Shown here: piece by piece, positions 1-7,884 of the stretch | Position numbering within the stretch: the stretch's first letter is position 1 | Layout of the letters: each line of letters begins with the position of its first letter | Source of the DNA: Bacteroidia bacterium | Lineage (GTDB): Bacteria > Bacteroidota > Bacteroidia > NS11-12g > UBA9320 | DNA: 42,542 bases | Assembly: GCA_017640445.1 (NCBI GenBank) | Contig: JAEPQQ010000003.1 | Location: forward strand, 1 to 42,542 | Direction of reading: 5' to 3' | Made by a program: the position numbers and the translations under genes | The notes under the pieces: model-generated | What the model was told of the DNA's origin: nothing | The model's input: the letters and a program-made list of their open reading frames with translations, nothing else | Databases searched by the model: none

Positions 1-301
1 TGACGTGCAAGCCAGCTAAAACTAACAGGATGGTACCAACCCGTTGAAACAGCACAGCGCACATTTCTGCCATCGATGGTAACGTTGGCCAGGTGTGAAT
101 GGAAAAAGCCATGTAACCTATGTTAACGAGGTAATAGGCAATCAACAAAAGGCGATTCAGGGCGGTGGCGGCCTCCTGGTTGTTTCCAAACAGGCTAAGT
201 ATGAGGAAGTATCCGTTCTTATAAAACGCATACCCCACCACCACCGTAACATAGATGGTGGTGCTAAGAAACAGGCTGTATCCAAGTATATTGAAGTTCA
301 T
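1..301 (-). CDS. integral membrane protein, partial (cut by window edge)
   Basis: The first 100 residues of a minus-strand gene that runs off the left edge. It starts at the ATG at 301 and begins MNFNILGYSLFLSTTIYVTV. At least three hydrophobic stretches are visible, near residues 7-30, 48-63 and 85-100, so it is an inner-membrane protein. I cannot place it in a named family. It lies downstream of the GbsR/MarR-like regulator gene on the same strand. A dyad TTTCA-N8-TGAAA at 336-355 precedes it and matches one upstream of the regulator, so it is probably a target of that regulator. A loose -7-like sequence (TA-TAG-TTTG) lies at 318-326. Coding is supported by an uninterrupted frame and strong membrane character; function is unknown. 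Confidence 0.7.
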   Translation of the reverse strand, partial: MNFNILGYSLFLSTTIYVTVVVGYAFYKNGYFLILSLFGNNQEAATALNRLLLIAYYLVNIGYMAFSIHTWPTLPSMAEMCAVLFQRVGTILLVLAGLHV

Positions 302-335
302 TTGATGATTTTTAAATCAAACTATACATATTGTA

Positions 336-355
336 TTTTCAATAAATACTGAAAA
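336..355. promoter_or_regulatory. operator-like dyad, copy 1 (TTTCA-N8-TGAAA)
   Basis: Arms TTTTCA and TGAAAA are separated by 8 bases. The site is followed on the plus strand by ATTTGA. It nearly repeats the site at 897-916 in arm sequence, spacing and flank. It sits about 35 bases upstream of the membrane protein start at 301 and is probably the binding site of the GbsR-like regulator encoded between the two copies. Confidence 0.5.
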
Positions 356-371
356 TTTGAAACAAAAAATT

Positions 372-869
372 TTACTTCTTTTTTCCCATCCATTTAAAGA
401 AAATGTTTTCATCCAGTTTCATTACCAGGTCCAACACGCTTTCAGCCCTTTTGGCCATGCTTCCGGCTGATTTTACCACTTTTCTAAATTCCTTGACTTC
501 TTCACTTGTTCCTTCGACAGACTTAACCTCTCCCAGAATTCGAACCAACGGCTCCAACTCTCTTTTCTTTCTTTCCCTCGACACTTTCTTGGCCAACTCC
601 CACATATCCTTCTCCGAGTAATAATACTCTTTCCGATCTCCGGGAATAAAACTCTTATACACCACTCCCCACGATAATAATTCGCGAATGTTCATATTTG
701 CATTCCCCCTGGAGATTTGTAGCCTCTCCATGATGTCGTCTGTACAAAGCGGTTTTGGTGATAACAAAAGCACTGCTTGTATTTGAGCCATCGTTCTGTT
801 GATGCCCCAACTCGCTCCAAGTTGTCCCCAACCTTGAATAAATTTTTGTTGTGCTTCTGATAATTTCAC
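372..869 (-). CDS. GbsR/MarR-family transcriptional regulator
   Basis: A 165-residue DNA-binding protein of the GbsR-like branch of the MarR superfamily. A winged helix-turn-helix covers about residues 25-90: it includes GINRTMAQIQAVLLLSPKPL, then the recognition-helix region around MERLQISRGNANMNIRELLS, and a wing near GDRKEYYY. A basic, helical C-terminal tail follows. I chose the GTG at 869 because a TAnnTTTG -7 box ends four bases before it. An in-frame TTG at 887 lies upstream of that box and would add six residues. Matching dyads at 897-916 (over its own -33 region) and 336-355 (before the downstream membrane gene) suggest self-repression and control of that neighbour. The ligand is unknown. 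Confidence 0.85.
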   Translation of the reverse strand: MKLSEAQQKFIQGWGQLGASWGINRTMAQIQAVLLLSPKPLCTDDIMERLQISRGNANMNIRELLSWGVVYKSFIPGDRKEYYYSEKDMWELAKKVSRERKKRELEPLVRILGEVKSVEGTSEEVKEFRKVVKSAGSMAKRAESVLDLVMKLDENIFFKWMGKKK

Positions 870-873
870 GAGA

Positions 874-903
874 CAAAGGTAGAACAATTTACTAAACTTT
901 CAA
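874..903 (-). promoter_or_regulatory. promoter of the GbsR-like gene
   Basis: On the minus strand, TTG at 903-901, a 19-base spacer, then TACCTTTG at 881-874. This is a full match to the Bacteroidota -33/-7 pattern. Only four bases separate the -7 box from the GTG at 869, so transcription should begin at or very near the start codon. Confidence 0.7.
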
Positions 904-916
904 TAATTTCTGAAAA
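897..916. promoter_or_regulatory. operator-like dyad, copy 2 (TTTCA-N8-TGAAA)
   Basis: Arms TTTCA (898-902) and TGAAA (911-915) with an 8-base spacer, followed by ATTTAA. The geometry is identical to the site at 336-355. It overlaps the -33 element of the regulator's promoter, so occupancy would block transcription of the regulator gene. Confidence 0.5.
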
Positions 917-931
917 TTTAATTACCTGACT

Positions 932-962
932 CAAAAAACAAGCCCGATGTTTTCATCGGGCT
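932..962 (-). terminator. intrinsic terminator after the 1010-residue secreted protein gene
   Basis: A perfect 9-base stem (AGCCCGATG with CATCGGGCT) around a 4-base loop, followed on the minus strand by a T-run (GTTTTTTGA). It starts 13 bases past the stop codon of the secreted protein gene. Confidence 0.85.
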
Positions 963-974
963 TAAGTTATTCTT

Positions 975-3900
975 CTATTTCACGTTGATTCGCCTCACCG
1001 CATTACCCGAGCTACTCGAAACATGGATAAGGTAGGTGCCTGAAGCAAAATTGCCAAGATCAAGATTATGAACGTAACCCGTGGACGATTTTTCTCCAAC
1101 ATAGGTATGCAAAACACGACCATTTATGTCAGTTACAACCGTAGTAACTGCACCATAATCACTGTTCGTTAGCGCTACCCAAACCAAACCGGACGTTGGA
1201 TTTGGATAGATCTGAAACTCATCAAATCCCTGGTCCTTGACGCTTAGGTTCTCTACATCGATAATGAGCGATGTATCTTTCGAACCACACTTGTTGGTTA
1301 TGGTATAGGTTAACGTATAACTTCCGTGAACCGCGTACCGATGGGTGGTACTCTTATCAGTGCTTGAGTCTCCATCGCCAAACTTCCATAAGTGACTATC
1401 GCCGTGGTCAGAGTAATTCAGAATACTGATGTTCTTGTGCGTCTGTGTTAGGTTGAAGTCCAATGTCGGTAATGGGTCTACCAGTACTCTTACAGAATCT
1501 TCACGGCTACAACCTACCGAGTTCTTCACTACCACCTTATACATGGTAGTTACCTTAGGTGCTACCGAGATCGTTTGTGTTTTTTGACCTGAGTTCCATT
1601 CGAAGTCAACATCATCAGCCGTTTCTGCCTTAAGATCAAGCCCCTGACCCTCACAAATATTGGTATCGTTTCTCAGTTCAACTGTCGGTATTCGGGCTAC
1701 GGTTACCTGAACGCTATCAATCAGGTAACAGCCATTGCTGCCTTCTCCCTTCACGTAATATGTATTACTCGAAATCGGTAAAGCGTTGTAGTTGGCTGTT
1801 TTCGGACCACCAATCCATTCATAGGAATCAGCTCCGTAGGCCATCAAATTGACTCTATTGCCAAAACACACCGCCGTATCATTCGACGTAGAGAGGTTTG
1901 GTCCTTTTGTCACCATTACATTTACTGTGTCAAAGGCGCTACACTTGAATGCGTCAATCACTTCAACTATGTACATCTGATCGGTTCTTGGATTTACCGT
2001 GTACTTTGCCGTATTCGGGCCACCTGTCCATTGATACGTTGCCCCACCGGAAGCCAAAAGCTCAATAGGTTGAGCCTCGCATACCGTGGTATCGTTGTTT
2101 ACCGAAGGTACAGGTTTGCTTATGGTAACAACTACGTTCTTTTCGGTGGAACACCCGTTGCTTGAATCGGCTATAACCGAGTAGGTTGTTGTGCTGGTTG
2201 GGCTTACATCGTAGTCTCCGTTGGTTGTACCTCCAACCCATCTGTAGTCGCTTCCCGTTTTTGCCTTGAGTGTAACCTTTTCCTTTTCACAAATCGTTGT
2301 ATCGTTGCTTACAATTAGTTTCGGGACAGCTTTTACTACCACTGGCATTTCAAGCACTCCTTTAACTCCACAGGTGTTCGTGCCGGTTACTTTCAGGGTA
2401 AAATTCTTATCGGATTGTACCTTTACGATGTTACCAGTTTTGCTGCTAACAATTCCGAATGGTTCCCATTCATAGGTGCTGGCACCTTCCACTTCCACTA
2501 TGTACTGTTGGTTGTTACAAATTGAGTCATCAAGATCAACGGTGATCTGCGGGTAACGTGTTGGTCCAAAGTTGATTCGGATTAAAGCAACTTCACCCCC
2601 TGCCAGGTTGAGTTGAGGCCATCCCGCGCCACTGTACTTACATACATTCGGGCGGTAAAACTTATTGTCGTAACCAAGCCCCATATTGCTGTTCGCAACC
2701 AGTTGTTCAACCGTGACAAAATAATCTCCCTTGCTCAATGCCTGGTCGCATCCCACCTTAGTCGTATACCATCGAGCGGTCCCATCCATCACGATCGGAT
2801 CGGAACTGGAAATGACGCTTCCCGGAGTACCCGAATAGTTGTACAAATGCACGCGAACCGAATCACCTGCATTCCCTCCATTTGTAAAGAATGAAACAGA
2901 GGTTAGGGTATCATCGGTGAACAGCTCATACACGTTACCGATTTCCACAGTACCCGTGTTAGCTCCAACTCCACCTACATAAACTCCATCATCGCGGCTG
3001 TACACAGTATCATTCAAACCAGTTTCAATCTTTACAGAATTGTTGGATGTGTTTCCATCTGTTTCGGTTAAACCAATTCTTAAACTTAGATCTTCATCGC
3101 CATTCTTTGGCCAATACATAAACTCATTTGTCAACGTATCACGTTGATGTGCCGTCATGGTTCCAATATCTACGGTATCCTTGCCAGAATTAACTTCTCC
3201 GTATACCTTGACATTGGTAATTGACTTGATGCCGCTATTGCGAACTTCCATGTTATAGGCAATGGAATCGCTTATATGCCCCTTTGGAACGTAGTAGTAC
3301 CCGTCCTTATTCTGTTTGAGACTCACATCAAACACAAGTGCATCATAGTCCAATGGAGTATAGGTATCGATCTTAATGGCATCAATTGCCACATCACTGG
3401 TAAAACTTGCTCCCGTAACAGCTCTAAAGCGAATCTGAACCGATGATGTGTTGAACTGGGCGAGACCAACCTTAGCAATTTTCCAGGCAGTATCCTGACT
3501 TCCTGTTGTCTTCCACACGTCGTTCACCCAATCGGTTCCATCGTATACATCAATGGAAAGCGAGCCCATGCTTCCACCATACATGTGATAAGCAAACTCA
3601 AGTTGATAATAACTTTTACCTGAAAAATCAAAACACGGACTCAACAGGTTGATTTCAGAGAACGTACATGTTCCGCTCGATTCCACGTAAAGATAAGTTC
3701 CTGCCGTTGTTCCGGGCGAGTAATCCTTGCCTACGCCAACACCATTGGTAGTTGCCGTACTTCCGGGCCCGGTCCCCACTGAAGGAGTTCCTGCCGAATC
3801 TGCTCGCCAATCCCCTTGATCAGACAAATCCTGCAACCAACCGTCGGAAGTATCCCCTTTAAATGCCAGGTCGCAACTTGACTGACTTTGTAAGCTGTCA

Positions 3901-4007
3901 AAGTTTTCAAAATCGTACGTATACGGGAAAGTGCTCACGCACTGGGCATTCGCAATAATAGCCGTTGCGCAAACGCCCAAAACAAGTGAGATAAGTTTTC
4001 GTTTCAT
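975..4007 (-). CDS. large secreted protein: MAM-like, Ig/PKD-like repeats, T9SS type A sorting domain
   Basis: 1010 residues. A signal peptide (MKRKLISLVLGVCATAIIANA, cleaved before Q22) exports it to the periplasm. The C-terminal domain from about residue 930 starts FQIYPNPTSG and ends GTYLIHVSSSSGNAVRRINVK, a type IX secretion (T9SS) type A sorting signal, so it should be released or anchored at the cell surface. Between these are a MAM/jelly-roll-like region (about 25-215), a CARDB-like region (about 220-325), a second beta-rich region (about 330-480), five repeats spaced about 70-74 residues apart, and a PKD domain near 850-910 (WKFGDGDSS). The repeats are marked by an N-D-T/S-x-x-C motif near 492, 566, 639, 711 and 781. 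No catalytic motif was found; an adhesive or structural role is inferred. It stands alone, with its own terminator. Confidence 0.85.
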   Translation of the reverse strand: MKRKLISLVLGVCATAIIANAQCVSTFPYTYDFENFDSLQSQSSCDLAFKGDTSDGWLQDLSDQGDWRADSAGTPSVGTGPGSTATTNGVGVGKDYSPGTTAGTYLYVESSGTCTFSEINLLSPCFDFSGKSYYQLEFAYHMYGGSMGSLSIDVYDGTDWVNDVWKTTGSQDTAWKIAKVGLAQFNTSSVQIRFRAVTGASFTSDVAIDAIKIDTYTPLDYDALVFDVSLKQNKDGYYYVPKGHISDSIAYNMEVRNSGIKSITNVKVYGEVNSGKDTVDIGTMTAHQRDTLTNEFMYWPKNGDEDLSLRIGLTETDGNTSNNSVKIETGLNDTVYSRDDGVYVGGVGANTGTVEIGNVYELFTDDTLTSVSFFTNGGNAGDSVRVHLYNYSGTPGSVISSSDPIVMDGTARWYTTKVGCDQALSKGDYFVTVEQLVANSNMGLGYDNKFYRPNVCKYSGAGWPQLNLAGGEVALIRINFGPTRYPQITVDLDDSICNNQQYIVEVEGASTYEWEPFGIVSSKTGNIVKVQSDKNFTLKVTGTNTCGVKGVLEMPVVVKAVPKLIVSNDTTICEKEKVTLKAKTGSDYRWVGGTTNGDYDVSPTSTTTYSVIADSSNGCSTEKNVVVTISKPVPSVNNDTTVCEAQPIELLASGGATYQWTGGPNTAKYTVNPRTDQMYIVEVIDAFKCSAFDTVNVMVTKGPNLSTSNDTAVCFGNRVNLMAYGADSYEWIGGPKTANYNALPISSNTYYVKGEGSNGCYLIDSVQVTVARIPTVELRNDTNICEGQGLDLKAETADDVDFEWNSGQKTQTISVAPKVTTMYKVVVKNSVGCSREDSVRVLVDPLPTLDFNLTQTHKNISILNYSDHGDSHLWKFGDGDSSTDKSTTHRYAVHGSYTLTYTITNKCGSKDTSLIIDVENLSVKDQGFDEFQIYPNPTSGLVWVALTNSDYGAVTTVVTDINGRVLHTYVGEKSSTGYVHNLDLGNFASGTYLIHVSSSSGNAVRRINVK

Positions 4008-4116
4008 AATTTTCGTTACTACTGATTGTCATTTGGTTGCTCCCGGGGGCGGAAAAGTGAGATCCAATGGAAGCAGCTTACTAAATTACAAAAAACTTAC
4101 CTTCTTGCAAGGTTGG

Positions 4117-5007
4117 TTACTCCTCAGAGTTCAAAATCGAAAGGCCTTTTGCTAAATCTGCCTTACCCTGTTCATCTACCGTTGGGTATGTAAGGTTCAA
4201 TTGTTCCAGAGCCCCGATTATGATATCACAAACCGCTGCTTGCATAAACCACTTATTATCAGCAGGTATCACAAACCATGGAGCATGCTCAACGGCTGTA
4301 TTTCGAATCGCTTCCTCATAGGCATGCTGGTAGTCATTCCACCGTGCGCGTTCTTTAAGGTCGTTTATATTGAACTTCCAGTTTTTCTCCTGTGTCTCAA
4401 TTCGACTGATAAATCGTCGTTTCTGTTCTTCCTTGCTTACGTTTAGAAAAAACTTCAAAATGATGGTTCCATTATCTGCCAGATGTTCTTCATGGTCCTT
4501 GATGGCTTTAAGCCGTCTGGCCCAAAAAGCATCGTTTACGTCATCCAGGTCGTTTATGCCAGGTATGCGTTGTCCCAATATATAGCTCGGGTGAACTCGC
4601 GTAACCAATACCTCTTCGTAGTACGATCGGTTAAAAATGCTGAAAGTACCACGCTCTGGAAGAACCAATCCTGAGCGCCACAGATAGTCGTGATCTAACT
4701 CCTTAGACGTTGGTGCCTTAAAACTATGTACCCTTCCTGCCTGCGGAAACATACCAGAAAACACCTGTCGAATGGTACTGTCTTTGCCGGCTGCATCCAT
4801 GGCCTGAAAAATGAGCAAAACAGAGTGTCGGTCGGTTGCATACATCATTCTCTGCAAATCGTGAAGAATCTCCTTATCCTTTTTCAACTTCGACCTTGCT
4901 TCTTTTTTGTCGCGGATACCGCCTGTATAGTCTGTTTCGTAATTACTCAACCGAAATGAACTACCGTCAAACACGGAAATCTTTGGATCATTTATAAACC
5001 TATGCAT
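4117..5007 (-). CDS. ppk2: PPK2-family polyphosphate kinase / polyphosphate:nucleotide phosphotransferase
   Basis: A cytoplasmic enzyme that transfers phosphate between polyphosphate and nucleotides. The Walker A-type loop reads FQAMDAAGKDSTIR, and a second PPK2 signature lies around FNRSYYEEVLVTRVHP. The C-terminus carries the family's W-F-V-I-P-A-D-N-K-W segment. The frame is open to a more distal start at 5127, but that would overlap the divergent gene at 5113. The ATG at 5007 (MHRFINDPK) gives 296 residues, close to the usual family length, and lies six bases past an exact TATATTTG -7 box. I therefore prefer 5007. Whether it works mainly on ADP, AMP or GDP cannot be told by eye. It is divergent from the HTTM gene with about 100 bases between. 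Confidence 0.9.
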   Translation of the reverse strand: MHRFINDPKISVFDGSSFRLSNYETDYTGGIRDKKEARSKLKKDKEILHDLQRMMYATDRHSVLLIFQAMDAAGKDSTIRQVFSGMFPQAGRVHSFKAPTSKELDHDYLWRSGLVLPERGTFSIFNRSYYEEVLVTRVHPSYILGQRIPGINDLDDVNDAFWARRLKAIKDHEEHLADNGTIILKFFLNVSKEEQKRRFISRIETQEKNWKFNINDLKERARWNDYQHAYEEAIRNTAVEHAPWFVIPADNKWFMQAAVCDIIIGALEQLNLTYPTVDEQGKADLAKGLSILNSEE

Positions 5008-5013
5008 ATCAGG

Positions 5014-5021
5014 CAAATATA
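5014..5021 (-). promoter_or_regulatory. -7 box of ppk2
   Basis: TATATTTG on the minus strand, six bases before the ATG at 5007. The -33 element is weak (TTTA about 20 bases upstream). A very short leader is predicted. Confidence 0.55.
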
Positions 5022-5097
5022 GTATTGCATGGACCATTGAATAAAGAATCTGCAAATCAAATGACCTGGCGCATAAAGCATCCAACCACTCAGCACC

Positions 5098-5105
5098 TAT
5101 CTTTG
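5098..5105 (+). promoter_or_regulatory. -7 box of the HTTM gene
   Basis: TATCTTTG, seven bases before the ATG at 5113. No clear -33 TTTG at 19 bases. It is divergent from the ppk2 promoter about 80 bases away. Confidence 0.5.
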
Positions 5106-5112
5106 AGGCTTC

Positions 5113-6432
5113 ATGAAGCTGCGACATCTGTTATTTAAACCGGAAGACCACATATACATGAGCCTTTGGCGGATCTTTTTTGGCTTGGTTCTCCTATTTG
5201 AAACGGCTGGTTCAAACCTCGTGGGATGGACCAAACAAGTGTACATAGACCCACCCAGGTTCACCTTCAACTTCATGGACTTCGACTGGCTTCAACCGCT
5301 GCCTGGAGACGGCATGTACTATTATTTCTGGGTGATGGCCGTGTTGGCCATATGCATTACGGTTGGGTGGCGATATCGCATTGCCATGTCTCTGTTCACT
5401 ATTGGCTGGGCCGGGCTCTATTTTATGCATAAAACCAGTTACAACAACCATCATTACCTGATGCTTTTGTTGTGCCTTATGATGGTTTTTACTCCGGGGC
5501 ACTCCAATCTGAGTTACGACGCCAAACAAGGACGGGTACAACGACGAGATCACCTTCCCGCCCTCTACCGATGGTCGTACATCGTTCTGCTGCTCATTGT
5601 ATACACCTATGCCAGCGTTGCAAAGTGGTACCCCGATTGGACATCGGGACGAGTTACCGAACTCATGTTTAGCCACAAATCAGACATCCCGGTAATCGGT
5701 ATTATTTATACCTGGCCTATAACATCTGTTTTGGTCGCTTGGGGCGGAATATTATTTGACCTGTTGGTAATCCCTTTTTTACTCTGGAAGAGAACCCGGG
5801 TGGTCACCTTCTGGATTGCCGTTGTTTTCCATATGTTTAACTCGATTACCTTTCAGATTGGCACCTTTCCATACATGATGATTGCTTCAATGGCTCTGTT
5901 TTTTCCTGCTCCTAAAGTCCGTAAGTTCTTCAGACAGCCGGAGGCTAAGCCAGACGCGAACTACGCACTACCGGGGCAAAACTTCCAACGCCTGGCAACA
6001 AGCATCTTTGTTCTATTCATGACCATTCAAGTATTGTTACCATTGCGACATCATCTGATTGAAGGCAGTGTTTATTGGACCGAAGAAGGGCATAAATTGA
6101 GTTGGAGAATGATGCTCCGATCGAAACAAGGCAATATTCATTTCCGTATCATAGACGCCCAGGGTAAACTCATCTCCCATTCTGTTCGCGAAGACTTGAC
6201 ACCTAGCCAGTACCGAAACATGGCAACCCACCCGGATCAAATCTGGCAATATTGCCAGTTCCTTAAAAAAACCTATGGAAACGACATCGAGATTTACGTA
6301 CTAAGCTGGGTAAGTTTGAACGGAAGAAAGTTCCAACAACTCATAGATCCCAAAGTGGATATGGCAAAGGCTCAATGGCACCGATACAAACACGAATCCT
6401 GGATCTTACCCATCGACTGGAGTTTGCAATAA
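5113..6432 (+). CDS. HTTM / vitamin K-dependent gamma-carboxylase-like membrane protein
   Basis: 439 residues with several membrane helices in the N-terminal 290 residues, followed by a soluble C-terminal part that includes SYW-type aromatic-rich stretches. The family features are clear: an N-terminal helix (SLWRIFFGLVLLFET), the loop HKTSYNNHHYLMLLLCLMM, and YASVAKWYPDWTSG. The lysine in the last motif (residue 171) lines up by eye with the active-site base Lys218 of human gamma-glutamyl carboxylase (AGVKKLDADW). Bacterial members exist widely but few have known substrates, and no Gla-type substrate gene is obvious nearby. A TlpA-type thioredoxin gene starts 43 bases downstream on the same strand and may be co-transcribed. 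A second possible start is Met16; ATG 5113 is preferred because of the -7 box. Confidence 0.85.
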   Translation: MKLRHLLFKPEDHIYMSLWRIFFGLVLLFETAGSNLVGWTKQVYIDPPRFTFNFMDFDWLQPLPGDGMYYYFWVMAVLAICITVGWRYRIAMSLFTIGWAGLYFMHKTSYNNHHYLMLLLCLMMVFTPGHSNLSYDAKQGRVQRRDHLPALYRWSYIVLLLIVYTYASVAKWYPDWTSGRVTELMFSHKSDIPVIGIIYTWPITSVLVAWGGILFDLLVIPFLLWKRTRVVTFWIAVVFHMFNSITFQIGTFPYMMIASMALFFPAPKVRKFFRQPEAKPDANYALPGQNFQRLATSIFVLFMTIQVLLPLRHHLIEGSVYWTEEGHKLSWRMMLRSKQGNIHFRIIDAQGKLISHSVREDLTPSQYRNMATHPDQIWQYCQFLKKTYGNDIEIYVLSWVSLNGRKFQQLIDPKVDMAKAQWHRYKHESWILPIDWSLQ

Positions 6433-6441
6433 TATGGTGCC

Positions 6442-6456
6442 CGACTCCGTTAGTCG
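6442..6456 (+). repeat. small inverted repeat between HTTM and thioredoxin genes
   Basis: Arms CGACT and AGTCG with a 5-base loop, between the stop of the HTTM gene and the ATG at 6476. It has no T-run, so it is not a clear terminator. Its role is unknown. Confidence 0.3.
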
Positions 6457-6475
6457 AGTAAACATATTTACCACT

Positions 6476-7846
6476 ATGAGTCGACTTACCCTGATGGCAT
6501 GCACAATGCTCATTTTCTGTTCCGGCAGTTTCGGCCAAACCAATTATTCGATACTATCAGGCACCATTACGAACCCTAAATCGGATAGCGTTGCCATCTT
6601 CAAAAATTACCGACAGGCACATCACGTTATCTACCTTGATTCACACAACTCGTTTCGCGACACATTAATCAATACGCATGGTTATTATTACTTCTTCGAC
6701 TATGCCGAACAAACCAAAATATACCTTGAAAATGGCTATGACCTCCACCTCACGCTTGACACAAAACAGTTCGATGAATCGATACGGTATACGGGCAAAG
6801 GATCGGTGATAAACAACTACCTCGCTAAACGTGAGTTGTTTAATGAGGGCCTTGGCGACATGACCAAGACCGGATATTGGGCACGACTACCGGAAAATCG
6901 ATTCCTTAAGACTCAAGACTCCATTTACCAACTTCGAAAAGCTTTTATAGCAGAGCACGACTTACCCAAAGACTTCTTATTTGACGAAACCAATAAAAAC
7001 GACTATGGCTACTGGTCAAGCCTGGCAATGTACGAGAGCATCCATCAATTCTTCACGAAAAACGACTCGTTCTCCGTTTCCCCTAACTTCCCAGACCCTT
7101 TTGCATCCATAGACCTAACAAACGAAAGGTTACTTGGCATACCTCGGTACACCGACCTTGTGCGAGCGTATCTCGATGAAAAAGTAAAAGCACAAATCGA
7201 AGGGAATGAAGATGCCTTGTTCTACTGTACGTATTTAAACTGCATTGGAGAATACATCCCCTCTATCCCGATCAGGGAAGCCATGGCCTACCAAATGGCC
7301 CAGCACACCTTCACATACACCAGCAACATTGATTCGTTTTATCATCTTCTAAAAGGTTTGATCGTTAACCCGGATTACCAATTGGAGATAACGAACACCT
7401 ACAACCAACTTAAACGTCTTGAAAAAGGATCTCCCTGCCCTGATTTTAGCTTCAAAGACTCAAGTGGCAATGCATACTCTCTGGCTGACTTTAAAGGGGA
7501 ATACATATACATTGATGTTTGGGCCACCTGGTGTGGACCATGTGTCGCGGAAGCACCCTACTTGTTTAAACTGGAAAAACAGTTCCACAACCGGGACATC
7601 TCGTTTGTGAGCATCTGCATGAATGACAAAAAGGATAGTTGGCTCACGTATTTGAGAACCAAAGAAACATCAGGCATTCAGCTGTTTGCAGAAGCAGATC
7701 AGACAGCGTTTTTTGAACACTTTCTTATAAATGCCATACCTCGTTTCCTTATTATCGATCGCGAAGGGAAGATTGTTTCACATGAGGCTCTTCGACCATC
7801 GAGCGACGAACTTGCAAGCCAGTTTGAAGACTTGCTCGCTAACTAA
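6476..7846 (+). CDS. TlpA-like thioredoxin-fold protein, exported
   Basis: 456 residues from the ATG at 6476, which gives a good signal peptide (MSRLTLMACTMLIFCSGSFG, cleaved before Q). The upstream in-frame ATG at 6434 would place 14 polar residues before it and is less likely. An N-terminal region of about 300 residues has no obvious catalytic motif and resembles the DUF4369-type N-domains of Bacteroidota thiol proteins. The C-terminal thioredoxin domain starts near GSPCPDFSFKD and carries WCGPC at about 352-356 and the cis-proline segment NAIPRFLIIDREG. Expected role: periplasmic disulfide reduction or exchange. It follows the HTTM gene closely on the same strand, so the two may act together; this is inference. 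Confidence 0.85.
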   Translation: MSRLTLMACTMLIFCSGSFGQTNYSILSGTITNPKSDSVAIFKNYRQAHHVIYLDSHNSFRDTLINTHGYYYFFDYAEQTKIYLENGYDLHLTLDTKQFDESIRYTGKGSVINNYLAKRELFNEGLGDMTKTGYWARLPENRFLKTQDSIYQLRKAFIAEHDLPKDFLFDETNKNDYGYWSSLAMYESIHQFFTKNDSFSVSPNFPDPFASIDLTNERLLGIPRYTDLVRAYLDEKVKAQIEGNEDALFYCTYLNCIGEYIPSIPIREAMAYQMAQHTFTYTSNIDSFYHLLKGLIVNPDYQLEITNTYNQLKRLEKGSPCPDFSFKDSSGNAYSLADFKGEYIYIDVWATWCGPCVAEAPYLFKLEKQFHNRDISFVSICMNDKKDSWLTYLRTKETSGIQLFAEADQTAFFEHFLINAIPRFLIIDREGKIVSHEALRPSSDELASQFEDLLAN

Positions 7847-7862
7847 ATCATGTTAATCATTA

Positions 7863-7884
7863 TCATTGTATCCCGATACAATGA
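7863..7884 (+). promoter_or_regulatory. perfect palindrome that includes the GNAT start codon
   Basis: Arms TCATTGTATC and GATACAATGA are perfect 10-base inverted repeats separated by CC. The second arm contains the ATG at 7881. As DNA it could be an operator. As RNA it could fold as a 9-bp stem with a CCCG loop that hides the start codon. It precedes the GNAT-AlkD-TudS-AlkC gene row. Confidence 0.5.

Noticed and set aside
95..352. An 85-codon plus-strand open frame at the left edge.
   Set aside because: It lies opposite the partial membrane protein gene, has no family features, and crosses the operator-like dyad at 336-355.
5008..5127. A longer PPK2 N-terminus reaching 5127.
   Set aside because: It would overlap the divergent HTTM gene and contain the TATATTTG box; the start at 5007 gives the usual family length.
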